The notes below the pieces were generated by a model that did no database searches, had not been told where the DNA came from, and saw only the letters and a list, made by a program, of their open reading frames with translations. Below, in pieces: positions 7,111 to 14,823 of a stretch of DNA of 64,000 nt; within the stretch, counting starts at the first letter, position 1, and the number at the start of each line of letters is the position of its first letter. Both the position numbers and the translations under genes were made by a program. Source of the stretch: DATARR01 sp034666985 (GTDB taxonomy: Bacteria; Acidobacteriota; Thermoanaerobaculia; Multivoradales; UBA5704). Location: assembly GCA_034666985.1 (NCBI GenBank), contig JAXDKS010000012.1, positions 62,001 through 126,000 of the forward strand, in the 5' to 3' direction.

Positions 7111-9975
7111 CTATCCCGCGGACTCCGTCTTCGCCGTCCGCCGGATGCGGCGCCAGGCGATCGCCACCATCAGGACGATCAGGAGGATCAGGGCGCATCC
7201 GGCGATCATCCACACCCAGGGCGGCACGTTCCAGCCCTTGCGCCCGCCGGGCAGGGGCACGAGGTCGCCGTCGCCCAGCACGACGATGCCGGCCCAGGCC
7301 GCGGCCGGAGCGCCGGCGGCGATGAGGTCCTTCTGGGCAGCCTGGGCCGCGGCGGCCACGGAGAGGCCGTGGCCCAGGTGGCGATAGAAGTGGTCGAAGA
7401 AATCCGCGGCCTCGTCGTCCCGCAGCCGCCACAGGCTCGCCACCACGGTGTTGGCTCCGGCCTGGAAGAAGGCGCGGGCGAGGCTCATCACCCCCTCGCC
7501 CCGCAGCACCACGCCGGTGTTGCTGCTGCACGCGGAGAGGACGACGATGCGGCCGCGCAGGTCGAGGTCCACGATCTCGCGGATCTGGAGCAGGCCGTCC
7601 TGGTTCGCGGCCCCGGGAGCGAGGAGCACGCCGGAGCGGTCGGGGTTCACCTCGTCGGTGACGGCGTGGGTGGCGAAGTGGAGGACGCCGAAGCGTTTGA
7701 GGGGGGCCGACTTGACCCAGGATTCCGAGGCTTCGTCGCCCAGGCGCCGGACGCTGCCGCCCCCCATCTCGCCGACCACGGAGTAGCTCTCGCGGCGGGC
7801 GTAGGGGAGCGGCCCCAGGCGCATGCCCGAGCCGAAGACGGCGGCCCTCTCCTTCGCGGCGACCACCCGCGGGCCGCCGCTGTCACCGCCGGGCAGGGGA
7901 GGATCGGCGAGGGCGAGGGCGGGCACCGCGGCCACGGCCGGCCGCTCCCCCGTCCAACTCAGCCAGAGGGTGGCGGAGGGGATCTCCGTCAGCTCGAAGC
8001 GGACGGCGAGAGGCGGCGCCTTGGGATTTGCCCGCAGTGCCGCGAATGGGAGCTGATGAAGGACGTCGTCGGGAATGATCGTCAGCCTGCGAATCCCCGG
8101 AGGCAGCTCGGCGAGGGGGCGCTCCAGGAGCTGCCGGTAGAGGCTCGCGGCCGGCGCGGCTTCGGAGCCGTCCCGCCGGTCGAACATGCCGGTGAAGAGA
8201 CGCCCGGCGGCCCGCAGCTCGCCGCGGCCCGGCAGGCGATAGACCCGGGTGCCGCCGCGAGTGGTCACCAGGAGCCAGGAGCCGCCGGCGAAGCCGCCCC
8301 GTTCATCCTCCCAGGAAGCGACCTGGAAGGAGAGGAGGGCTTCGTCGGCACCCAGCGCCCGGCGTACCCGGGAGAGGGTGGCGAAGTCGGGCCGGCGCGG
8401 GCTCGCCAGGGCCGGTGCCGTCCGGGCGAGCTGATTTCGGAGCTCCGCCTCCTGGATCTCCAGCGCCTCGAGCTCCCGCATCGCCGTCGTCCGCTCCGCG
8501 GCGGGAAGATCGGGGTTCATGAGCTGCCGCTGGACGCCGGAGATCCGCTCCATCACGGCGCCGCGCCGCTGCCGGAGGGGAGCCGCCGCTGCCGGAACGG
8601 CGTGAGCGGCTTCGAGGGTGTCGACGAGGCTCCGGGACCGGAGGCGCTCGGCGACCTGGAACGCCCGCTCCAGATCTTCGAGTCTGGTGCTGGCGGCTTC
8701 GAGCAGGCGGCCGGAGAGCCAGTAGTAATCCTCGGACCAGGTGGAGAAGGCTTCGGCCTTGCCCGAGGTCGCCGCCTGCTGGTCCCGCAGGGCTTCGATG
8801 GCGCTCAGCGCCGAGCGCGAGTCTTCCATGGCCCGGTCTCCCGAGCCCGAAGCCCAGCTCACGCGCATCCTCTCCCGCCAGGCGTAGGCCATGGACCAGT
8901 AATCCTCGGAGCCCCGGGCCAGGGCCAGAGATCGATCAATAGACTGCTGGGCGGCGCGGGGATCGGTGGGTGCCAGGAAGCGGGCGAGGGCGTTGAGACA
9001 GTAGCTCTGATCGCGCGCCGTATCGACCGCGGCGAGGCAGGCCTCGAAGTGCTGGCGGGCGTCGGTTCCCTTGGCTAGCATCCCGAGGATTAAATGTGCC
9101 TTGGACTGGATGCCGCGATTGGGGGCCGCGATCGCAGCGTCCAAGGCCGCCTGCGCTAATCGCGCGACCTCCTGCCGGCCTTCTTCGCTAGGTAGCTCCG
9201 CCGTCCGATCAAGCACGGCGCGGGCCATGCCATAGCGGGCTCCGGCCTCGCCATAACGATCTCCTTCCGTCACCGCCAGCTCCGCCATCCTGCGGAAAGC
9301 CTGCAGCCCCTCGTCATAGCGTCCGAGCTCCAGGCTCAGGTTGCCCAGTGCGCTCAGATAGTCACGCTTCATGGAAGAGGTGACGCCGGGGAATCCGGGG
9401 AAGAGGACGGCTTCGGTCTGGCGGAGCAGGATGTAAGCTTGCTCCAGGTCCTTGCCCACGGCCCAGAGGTGCCGGGCCTGGAGGGTCCGGGCGCGGGCGA
9501 TCAGCTCGGGCTGGCCCGAGGCCTCCGCGACCTTCATGACCCGCTCGGCCTGGGCTCCCGCTTCCTCCACCTTCCCGGCATTGAACAGGAGGCGGTGGAC
9601 GTTGGACCTGGCGAGGACCTCACCCCGGGCTTCCTGCCGGGTGGCGAATCCCTCCGCGGCTGCGCGGAACAGCTCGCCGGCATGGGCCGTGTCCAGGTAG
9701 GCCAGGTAGAGGGTGGGCCAGGGGCTTCCCGGATACTGTTTCAGCAAGCCCTGGAGATGCGCCGCCCCCTCCTCCGGTTTTTTCAGCGCCTCGCCGGTCT
9801 CCTCGAAGCACTTGGCGGTTTCCTCGCCCTCCGGCCGGCTGCCGGCGAGCCGCTCGCAGACGTCGAAATTTGCCGGCGGCTGCGGCGGAGGCGCAGCCGC
9901 CGTGGAGGGAGAAGCTGCCAGAAGGAATGCCAGGATCGCCGAGAGCATCGTGGAAAGTCTACCGTAGCGCGGCAA
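7111..9975 (-). CDS. Exported TPR-CHAT peptidase with C-terminal membrane anchor
   Basis: A 954-residue protein: signal peptide, TPR-like helices to about residue 480, a coiled linker, then a CHAT domain (caspase-like clan CD protease fold). The catalytic dyad is visible as the second His of HFATH (about 770) and Cys of LSACSS (about 816). A membrane helix (about 921-941) and a basic tail close the protein, so the enzyme is probably membrane-tethered and faces outside. I chose TTG 9975 because it puts two arginines before the hydrophobic core and has AGGTGA just upstream; ATG 9948 is the alternative. It follows a 42-residue peptide gene and a sigma/anti-sigma pair, and leads into MscS-FHA and the pseudokinase. 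Confidence 0.85.
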   Translation of the reverse strand: MPRYGRLSTMLSAILAFLLAASPSTAAAPPPQPPANFDVCERLAGSRPEGEETAKCFEETGEALKKPEEGAAHLQGLLKQYPGSPWPTLYLAYLDTAHAGELFRAAAEGFATRQEARGEVLARSNVHRLLFNAGKVEEAGAQAERVMKVAEASGQPELIARARTLQARHLWAVGKDLEQAYILLRQTEAVLFPGFPGVTSSMKRDYLSALGNLSLELGRYDEGLQAFRRMAELAVTEGDRYGEAGARYGMARAVLDRTAELPSEEGRQEVARLAQAALDAAIAAPNRGIQSKAHLILGMLAKGTDARQHFEACLAAVDTARDQSYCLNALARFLAPTDPRAAQQSIDRSLALARGSEDYWSMAYAWRERMRVSWASGSGDRAMEDSRSALSAIEALRDQQAATSGKAEAFSTWSEDYYWLSGRLLEAASTRLEDLERAFQVAERLRSRSLVDTLEAAHAVPAAAAPLRQRRGAVMERISGVQRQLMNPDLPAAERTTAMRELEALEIQEAELRNQLARTAPALASPRRPDFATLSRVRRALGADEALLSFQVASWEDERGGFAGGSWLLVTTRGGTRVYRLPGRGELRAAGRLFTGMFDRRDGSEAAPAASLYRQLLERPLAELPPGIRRLTIIPDDVLHQLPFAALRANPKAPPLAVRFELTEIPSATLWLSWTGERPAVAAVPALALADPPLPGGDSGGPRVVAAKERAAVFGSGMRLGPLPYARRESYSVVGEMGGGSVRRLGDEASESWVKSAPLKRFGVLHFATHAVTDEVNPDRSGVLLAPGAANQDGLLQIREIVDLDLRGRIVVLSACSSNTGVVLRGEGVMSLARAFFQAGANTVVASLWRLRDDEAADFFDHFYRHLGHGLSVAAAAQAAQKDLIAAGAPAAAWAGIVVLGDGDLVPLPGGRKGWNVPPWVWMIAGCALILLIVLMVAIAWRRIRRTAKTESAG

Positions 9976-9985
9976 TCCTCACCTG

Positions 9986-10027
9986 AAAACACAAAGCGGG
10001 CGGCTCCGGGGAGTCGCCCGCTTTGTG
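9986..10027 (-). terminator. Intrinsic terminator after the 42-residue peptide gene
   Basis: A perfect 13-bp inverted repeat (CACAAAGCGGGCG at 9990-10002, its complement at 10015-10027) with a 12-base loop. Read on the minus strand it is followed by a short T-run (TTTTC). It closes the small-peptide transcript 22 bases after its stop codon and separates it from the CHAT gene. Confidence 0.8.
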
Positions 10028-10048
10028 GAAGAGTCGCTGGCGAAGACT

Positions 10049-10177
10049 TCAGGGCTTGATCGGGCCCGGATCGGTATCCGGCGGAGCGGTGCAGCAGAGC
10101 TTGACCGGGTCGTCCTTGCCGTTGCCGCCAGTGCCGGTGGGTACAGTCGTGTTCTTAGGGTCGGTCGCGGTGCTCAT
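10049..10177 (-). CDS. Small 42-residue Cys-Cys peptide, function unknown
   Basis: A short gene with a textbook ribosome-binding site, AAGGAGATATCTC, directly before ATG 10177. The peptide starts MSTATDPKNTT, is rich in Thr, Gly and Pro, carries an adjacent Cys-Cys pair (C28-C29 in KLCCTAPP) and ends DPGPIKP. It has no signal peptide and no membrane segment. It has its own candidate promoter and its own terminator, which supports it as a real gene. It lies between a sigma/anti-sigma pair and a CHAT protease. It could be a RiPP-like precursor, a CHAT substrate or a small metal- or thiol-binding protein; I do not recognise a family. Confidence 0.65.
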   Translation of the reverse strand: MSTATDPKNTTVPTGTGGNGKDDPVKLCCTAPPDTDPGPIKP

Positions 10178-10353
10178 GAGATATCTCCTTCAAGGATTCA
10201 GATCGTTTTTGTCTAGCTTTTTCAAGTCTCTCGGGTGGCTTCTCTGCCCCCGATGGGAGTAGCAACGAAGGCCGAGCCCCGATCCCCTCACTTCTTCCGA
10301 CATAACGTATGAGACGGGAGAAAGTTTCTTTTGGTTCCCATGTAAGTCGTTGA

Positions 10354-10383
10354 TATAAAGCAGTGAAAGCGTTTCCAGTCCAA
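10354..10383 (-). promoter_or_regulatory. Candidate sigma-70 promoter for the 42-residue peptide
   Basis: On the minus strand TTGGAC (10378-10383) is followed after 18 bases by TTTATA (10354-10359). Start of transcription would lie near 10347, leaving a leader of about 170 bases before the ATG at 10177. The rest of the 10178-10431 gap shows no other gene. Confidence 0.4.
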
Positions 10384-10388
10384 CACCG

Positions 10389-10414
10389 GAAAAAGGCGGG
10401 CCGTGGCCCGCCCC
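10389..10414 (-). terminator. Intrinsic terminator after the anti-sigma gene
   Basis: GGCGGGCC/GGCCCGCC (8 bp, 2-base loop, 10395-10412) is followed on the minus strand by TTTTTCC. It lies about 20 bases after the anti-sigma stop codon and upstream of the small-peptide promoter, so the two units are separated. Confidence 0.75.
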
Positions 10415-10431
10415 GAGCTTCGGGCGATCGA

Positions 10432-11106
10432 TTACTGCAGGAGGGTGGTGAAGGTGGGGGAGGTCACGCGGTGGCCGTCGGGGAAGACGGCCTCGACCTG
10501 CCAGAGGAGCTTCGCGCCCGCCGGCAGACCGGCGAGGGCGGCCTCGGGAAGGCGGTACTCGGCAGCCGTCCGGCCCTGGGCGCTGGCGACCTGACGGAGA
10601 TCCTCGGTGCTGACGCTCACGTCGTAGGAAGCGGCGCCGGCGAGGGGAGTCCAGCGCAGCACGGCGCCCTGGCGCGGCAGGGCCTGGCCCGCGGGAAGGA
10701 GGGAGCGCACCTGCGCCGCCTCGCCCTCGCGATAGGTGGGAGGCTGGGTGGGCACGATCGCCTCGCGGTAGACGCCCACGGCGACCAGCAGGCCGGCGGC
10801 CAGGGCAGCGGCCGCGAACAGCGGGCGCCACTGCCCGAAGCGGCCCACGATCACCTTGCCGGGTGCCGTCTGCATCTGCTCGGCGCCCTGGCGACCGACC
10901 TCTACGGCCAAGCGCCAGTCCTCGGCACAGGCCTCGCAGCGGGCAGTGTGGTCCACCACCTCGCGCATCTCGTGCGGCGGCAGCTCGCCGCGCACGGCGG
11001 CCCAGATCGTTTCGGGGGCCGGGCAGTCTTCGGGCGCCGGGGTGGCTGCGGCCGGGGCGGTGAAGGCGGCGCGCAACCAGGCGAGATCCTGATTGTCCTG
11101 AGTCAT
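10432..11106 (-). CDS. Anti-sigma factor with zinc-finger N-terminus and one TM helix
   Basis: A 224-residue protein with the zinc-binding knuckle H-x3-C-x2-C (HTARCEACAEDW), as in ZAS/zf-HC2 anti-sigma factors, then a membrane helix (PLFAAAALAAGLLVAVGVY) and an outer domain of about 110 residues with a fibronectin-like look (VLRWTPLAGAASYDV). It should hold the upstream sigma factor at the membrane until an envelope signal arrives. I chose ATG 11106 because of the AGAGGTG site; an in-frame start 11 codons upstream is possible. It follows the sigma gene by about 140 bp on the same strand. Confidence 0.85.
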   Translation of the reverse strand: MTQDNQDLAWLRAAFTAPAAATPAPEDCPAPETIWAAVRGELPPHEMREVVDHTARCEACAEDWRLAVEVGRQGAEQMQTAPGKVIVGRFGQWRPLFAAAALAAGLLVAVGVYREAIVPTQPPTYREGEAAQVRSLLPAGQALPRQGAVLRWTPLAGAASYDVSVSTEDLRQVASAQGRTAAEYRLPEAALAGLPAGAKLLWQVEAVFPDGHRVTSPTFTTLLQ

Positions 11107-11244
11107 GGCTGCACCTCTCTTTGGTCCTTCCTCTCGCAACCGAAATCAGAGTGCTTCAAGGGATTCCTGCTGCCGCTCCGGCAAGCCCACGGGGCGCCTC
11201 GGCGGGTTCGTCAAGAGAGGAACGCTCCGGCCCGGCCCTTTCCC

Positions 11245-11838
11245 TCACTGCGCAACCTGGTTGCGAATCCCCTTCGTGCCCAGGCAGTCGCGCAGGTCGG
11301 CCATCCCCCGGTAGACCAGGTTCTCGGCCTTCTTCGCCGTCCAGCCCATGAGCTTGCCGACCTCGGGCACGCTGTGGCCCTGGAGGTTGAGGGTGACGGC
11401 GTGGCGCCGGGGCGGCACCATGAGCCCCAGGCAGTCGCGGATGGCCCGTCCGACCTGGCGTCCGGCCGAGGCGCGCTCGGGGTCCGGGTCCGGCGCGGCG
11501 GGATCGTAGGAGATGGGCTCGTCCTCGTTGCTACCCCCCTCGAAGGAGACCTCCTGACGCCGTCGCAATCGCCGGACCTCGTCGATCATGGCGCTGTAGG
11601 CCGCCTTGCGGAGGTAGAAGGCGTTGAGCTCGGCCGTCCCCTCCTTCTTGCGCTGGATCTCCATCACCCGCATCATGGCGACCTGCACCAGGTCGTCGGC
11701 CTTGTCGGCCATCCAGCGCGGGCAGACGCGGTCCACCGCGCGCACCAGGTCCCGGTGGATCTGCGCGTAGTCCTTCGAGCTTCCCCAGGGTCCTTTCTGT
11801 GAGTCTGAGATCACCGTTCTCCACCCGAGACGGCGCAT
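11245..11838 (-). CDS. ECF-type RNA polymerase sigma factor
   Basis: A sigma-70 family protein of up to 197 residues. Region 2 is visible around ADDLVQVAMMRVMEIQ and YLRKAAYSAMIDEVRRLRRR; region 4 near the C-terminus has an HTH (HSVPEVGKLMGWTAKKAENLVYRGM). It recruits RNA polymerase to a small regulon, probably under control of the zinc-finger anti-sigma factor just downstream. The ATG at 11838 has no ribosome-binding site; GTG 11814, preceded by GGGTGGAG, is a good alternative and would give 189 residues. It is divergent from the XRE regulator across 205-235 bp. Confidence 0.85.
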   Translation of the reverse strand: MRRLGWRTVISDSQKGPWGSSKDYAQIHRDLVRAVDRVCPRWMADKADDLVQVAMMRVMEIQRKKEGTAELNAFYLRKAAYSAMIDEVRRLRRRQEVSFEGGSNEDEPISYDPAAPDPDPERASAGRQVGRAIRDCLGLMVPPRRHAVTLNLQGHSVPEVGKLMGWTAKKAENLVYRGMADLRDCLGTKGIRNQVAQ

Positions 11839-12056
11839 AGCCTACTACGACGGCGGCTGTGCTGAGAGCGGCGAGGGGAGTTGGCGGCGGAGAGGGACCC
11901 CCGCCGCCAGAGAGCTTCGGGGCCCGGGCATCCGGAAAGCGCGGGCGGGCTCATCCCATCCGGCTCAATCACCAGGACGAAGGAAGGGGGCGACGGTATT
12001 AGAACAGCCCTGGCAAGCAGGCCAGTTGCCGATCCCGTCATAAATGCTGCGGACTC

Positions 12057-12073
12057 TGCTAGACTCTCTGCGG
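12057..12073 (+). promoter_or_regulatory. Extended -10 element just before the XRE gene (leaderless)
   Basis: TGC-TAGACT (TAGACT at 12060-12065) lies 8 bases before ATG 12074, so transcription would start at or within a base or two of the start codon. No Shine-Dalgarno sequence is present. This favours the ATG at 12074 over the in-frame ATG at 12044. Confidence 0.5.
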
Positions 12074-12496
12074 ATGAAGCCAGAGACTGAGCATATCGTC
12101 CAGATCCTCAAGACCGCGATGCGGATCCTGGGTTGCACCAACCGGGAGATGGAGCGGAGGCTGGGCGTGTCCGGCGGCTATCTCAGCCGTCTGTTCGCGG
12201 GCACCATGGAGCTCAGGTTCGAGCACGTCGTGGACATCGCGGAGGCCCTGGGGCTCTCCGTCGAGGAGATCTTCCGGTTCGCCTACCCGGAGCCTCGGGC
12301 GCCATCCGGCGCGGCCGTGCGCCTCCAGGAGGCCACGGGAGGATTCCAGTCCCGGAGCGCGGCTCCCCTCGGCGTGCCGCCGGCGGAAGCCCTGGCTCCC
12401 TCCACCAGCACGGTGCTGGAGGCCGAGTTGGAGAAGATGATGCTGCGCACGTTCCGCAAGTTCTTCACGAATATGGCGAAGACCGCCGACGAGTAG
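12074..12496 (+). CDS. XRE/Cro-type HTH transcriptional regulator
   Basis: A 140-residue protein with an N-terminal HTH_3 domain (about 5-65; REMERRLGVSGGYLSRLFAGTMELRFEHVVDIAEALG) and a C-terminal tail of about 75 residues ending in a likely helix (EAELEKMMLRTFRKFF). It should bind DNA as a dimer; its target is unknown. The start at 12074 fits the usual XRE N-terminus and a -10 element 8 bases upstream. A 69-residue gene follows after 12 bp, so they form a two-gene unit. A phage repressor or an antitoxin are other options, but no toxin-like partner is recognisable. Confidence 0.8.
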   Translation: MKPETEHIVQILKTAMRILGCTNREMERRLGVSGGYLSRLFAGTMELRFEHVVDIAEALGLSVEEIFRFAYPEPRAPSGAAVRLQEATGGFQSRSAAPLGVPPAEALAPSTSTVLEAELEKMMLRTFRKFFTNMAKTADE

Positions 12497-12508
12497 GGGA
12501 GGATCGCG

Positions 12509-12718
12509 ATGAAGAAGGCCCAGATTCCGGAGGCCAGCCGGGAGGCCCTGCGCCGCGCCGTCCATGCTGGATTCGGCGAGACGCCGCGATCCGAGGGACT
12601 GGTGGACATCCTGTGCGAGGTGGCGGCGATCGGCGGGCTGGAGGAGGCCCTCAGCACGCTGGCCAAGGCGCAGGAGGAGGTGGACCGAGTGGAGGCCGCC
12701 GGCGGGCTGATGGCCTGA
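12509..12718 (+). CDS. Small hypothetical protein (69 residues), partner of XRE gene
   Basis: A short gene with a good ribosome-binding site (AGGGGAGGATCGCG before ATG 12509). The protein is helical and charged, with a second half that looks like an amphipathic helix (LEEALSTLAKAQEEVDRVEAAGG). It has no signal peptide, membrane segment or known domain. The 12-bp spacing to the XRE gene means co-transcription. No function can be assigned. Confidence 0.6.
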   Translation: MKKAQIPEASREALRRAVHAGFGETPRSEGLVDILCEVAAIGGLEEALSTLAKAQEEVDRVEAAGGLMA

Positions 12719-12741
12719 TGACCTGAGGGTGGCGAGCGGTC

Positions 12742-14109
12742 CTACCGCCCGGGTGTCTCCCAGGCCCGGGCTTCGAAGGCTGTCAGCGGCCCGTGCTCGA
12801 TCCGTCGCAGATAGCCCTTCACCTCTTCCACCATCGCCACCGTCGCGACCCTCACCTCACAGGCGGTGCGCAGCAGCATCACGGCTCCCAGCGCTTCCCG
12901 CTCGATCCCCAGCCGGAGGAATGCCTGCGAGGCTTCGAGGACGACCTCCCCGGCCTCCCCGGCCTTGTGTTGCGCCAGCAGGGCCGCGGCCAGATCGAGG
13001 GAGAAGAGGGCCGCGTCGTAGGGCCGGTCCGCCTCGGTGAAGCCCCGCACCACCTCCCGGAAGATCGCCTCGGCGCGGTCCCGCTTCTGAAGGCCGTAGT
13101 CGATGCGCCCCTCGAGCACGCGGAGGCGGAGGCGGTTGAGCCGCCCCTCGACGGCGGCGAAGGCGGCGGAGTGGAGGAAGAGGAACCTGCGGGCCTCGCC
13201 GTAGCGGCCGCAGTCGACGAGGAAGTGGAGCTGGTTGTGCAGCGCCGCGTGCTCCAGGGCGGGATCGCGGCCCAGCTCCAGCAGGTCCGCGCCGCGGCGC
13301 ACGAGGCTGATCCCCTCTTCCGGATCGCCCGCGTTGCCGGTGTAGAGACCCAGGGTGATCAGCGCCCGGCCGGTGAGGTGGGCGTCGCCGCTGTCCTGAT
13401 GGAAGGCGAAGGCCTTGAGGAGGTTGTTGCGGGCGGGGCCGAACTGCCGCCGGTCGGCGAACAGGGAGGCCTCCAGCTCGAGCATCCGGACCTCCAGGAA
13501 GCGGTCCCCCGTGCCCAGCTCGAAGAGCCGGCGGGCGTCGTCCAGGGAGATCCTGGCCGAGTCCAACTGGTCCAGCACCCGGTAGGCGTTGCCCAGCTCC
13601 GCATGCGCCCGGCACTGGAAATCGGAGACTCGCTCCGCGCCGTAGCGCACGGCGTCGAGCCGCTCGGCGGCCTTCACGGCCAGCCAGGCGAACTGCGCCA
13701 TCAGCCGGGGATTCTCGTGGCGGAGCGACCAGCTCCGGGCGAGCAGGGCCTCGAACAGGGCGAGGTCGCCGGTCTTGCGGGGGAGCTTCTCCACTGCCTC
13801 CAGCCCACCCTGCGCCAGGATCCGCTCCAGCTTCCGGGCCTCGGTCCGCTGCCCCTGCAGGTGGCGGTCGAGCTTGCAGGCGGCGCGGATGGCCCGCTCG
13901 ATCGCCGTGTCGTACGCGGCGTCCTCCTCGGCCGTGAGCTCGGGGGGGCCCGGCTCGAGGCCGAGGAGAAGGCGCAACGAGGTGGGAGCGGCGTCGAGGC
14001 AGCTCACGCAGGGCGCCAGCAGGTGAGAGAGGATCTCCCGCGCCCGCGCGGCGGACAGGCTGCCTGGAGTCAGAGCCGAGAGCTCTTCACGGCTCGGATG
14101 GTCGTTCAA
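12742..14109 (-). CDS. Soluble zinc-knuckle/TPR protein, paralogue of 53682-54953
   Basis: A 455-residue cytosolic protein. Its N-terminus resembles an anti-sigma zinc domain (LSAARAREILSHLLAPCVSC, with H29-x4-C34-x2-C37), followed by TPR-like helix pairs (for example RAHAELGNAYRVLDQLDSAR, RALITLGLYTGNAGDPEEG). There is no membrane helix. The start is TTG 14109: AAAAGGAGG lies 6 bases upstream and the family match begins there; longer in-frame readings cover the terminator and the upstream gene. It follows a small exported peptide gene, with a terminator hairpin between. The same arrangement recurs at 53296-54953, with clear similarity of the C-terminal parts (YDAALFSLDLA versus YDAALVSLDLA). 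Confidence 0.8.
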   Translation of the reverse strand: MNDHPSREELSALTPGSLSAARAREILSHLLAPCVSCLDAAPTSLRLLLGLEPGPPELTAEEDAAYDTAIERAIRAACKLDRHLQGQRTEARKLERILAQGGLEAVEKLPRKTGDLALFEALLARSWSLRHENPRLMAQFAWLAVKAAERLDAVRYGAERVSDFQCRAHAELGNAYRVLDQLDSARISLDDARRLFELGTGDRFLEVRMLELEASLFADRRQFGPARNNLLKAFAFHQDSGDAHLTGRALITLGLYTGNAGDPEEGISLVRRGADLLELGRDPALEHAALHNQLHFLVDCGRYGEARRFLFLHSAAFAAVEGRLNRLRLRVLEGRIDYGLQKRDRAEAIFREVVRGFTEADRPYDAALFSLDLAAALLAQHKAGEAGEVVLEASQAFLRLGIEREALGAVMLLRTACEVRVATVAMVEEVKGYLRRIEHGPLTAFEARAWETPGR

Positions 14110-14165
14110 TCCCGCCTCCTTTTGGAGCAGGTATTGTCTCACAACCGGGAAAAAAAGACGACGGG

Positions 14166-14202
14166 AAAAAGGCCGGGGGCGGAGGGGTCGGCCCCGCCCC
14201 GG
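14166..14202 (-). terminator. Terminator between exported-peptide gene and TPR gene
   Basis: On the minus strand CCGGGGCGG pairs with CCGCCCCCGG (one-base bulge) and is followed by five Ts (14166-14170). It lies about 20 bases after the peptide stop and about 60 bases before the TTG start of the TPR gene, so the TPR gene is expressed by read-through or from its own promoter. The second module has a hairpin in the same place. Confidence 0.7.
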
Positions 14203-14222
14203 ATTTTCGCGTGCATGACGCT

Positions 14223-14525
14223 TCACTTTTGGGGATCGACGCCCACGCTCGTCTCCGAAGGGGCCGGTGAAGGGGCGAGGGTGAGGTAGGCTCCGTTGGG
14301 ATCGATCCCCGCGCTCCGCTTGCTCTCGATCCTCGAGTCCTGCCGGGCTGCCGGCGCTTGTTGCGCGCCGCCGGTCCATGGCCAGATCGCCGTGAGCCAC
14401 TGCCACCCTTTGCCGAAGAGCCCGGGCTCGATCCTCATTCCGGCGGCGTGGGCCGGAGGGGCGAGAGCCAGGGCCAGGGTGAGAGCTGCCGCGGCGATCA
14501 CGCGCCGATTCCGTCGCTGATCCAT
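14223..14525 (-). CDS. Small exported protein with IDPNG/VDPQK motifs (100 residues)
   Basis: Starts at ATG 14525 behind a strong AGGAGGAGAT site. The first 28 residues form a signal peptide (RRNRRVIAAAALTLALALAPPAHA). The mature part has an aromatic stretch, GLFGKGWQWLTAIWPW, a flexible Pro/Ala/Gln linker, then SAGIDPNG and, at the very end, SVGVDPQK. The protein at 53296-53562 has the same order (GFGERLWHFLMSLW, then SIDPDG and TIDPDG), so the two are paralogues. It probably acts outside the inner membrane. The downstream zinc-knuckle/TPR gene is its fixed neighbour. The function is unknown; a signalling peptide precursor or an anchor motif are possible readings. Confidence 0.75.
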   Translation of the reverse strand: MDQRRNRRVIAAAALTLALALAPPAHAAGMRIEPGLFGKGWQWLTAIWPWTGGAQQAPAARQDSRIESKRSAGIDPNGAYLTLAPSPAPSETSVGVDPQK

Positions 14526-14823
14526 ATCTCCTCCTGATTCCGCGGAGCTGGCGGGGGCCGCCATGGCTCCACCGCCCGCGGATGCAACGTCCGTTGCCTG
14601 GGCATCCAGTTTGGCATGCCCCGGGAGCATTCCCTCCAGCCATGCCGCCAGAAGGAGTCCCTTCAATACGAAAGGTGTCCCGCTCTCGCTCGCTCGCGCC
14701 ACCTACTTACCGAAGCACATGAACTTTTAGTCCGTGGCGACTCATGGTGCCGCGGGGTCCGAGCCGGAGGGAGCGGCCGCGGCGCCGGGGGACGACACGG
14801 CGATCCTTATGGGGGGAGACAAC
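14526..14823. other. Divergent intergenic region, no gene seen
   Basis: About 300 bases between the exported-peptide gene (minus) and the FAD protein (plus). It must hold both promoters, but I find no convincing -35/-10 pair on either strand and no hairpin of note. In-frame extensions of both flanking genes into it lack ribosome-binding sites. Confidence 0.5.

Noticed and set aside
10190..10831. 213-codon minus-strand frame over the anti-sigma gene and the leader of the small peptide
   Set aside because: It overlaps a clear anti-sigma gene in another frame and crosses a terminator.
12742..14643. 633-codon extension of the TPR protein
   Set aside because: The extension covers the terminator and the exported-peptide gene in another frame. 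TTG 14109 with AAAAGGAGG is better supported.
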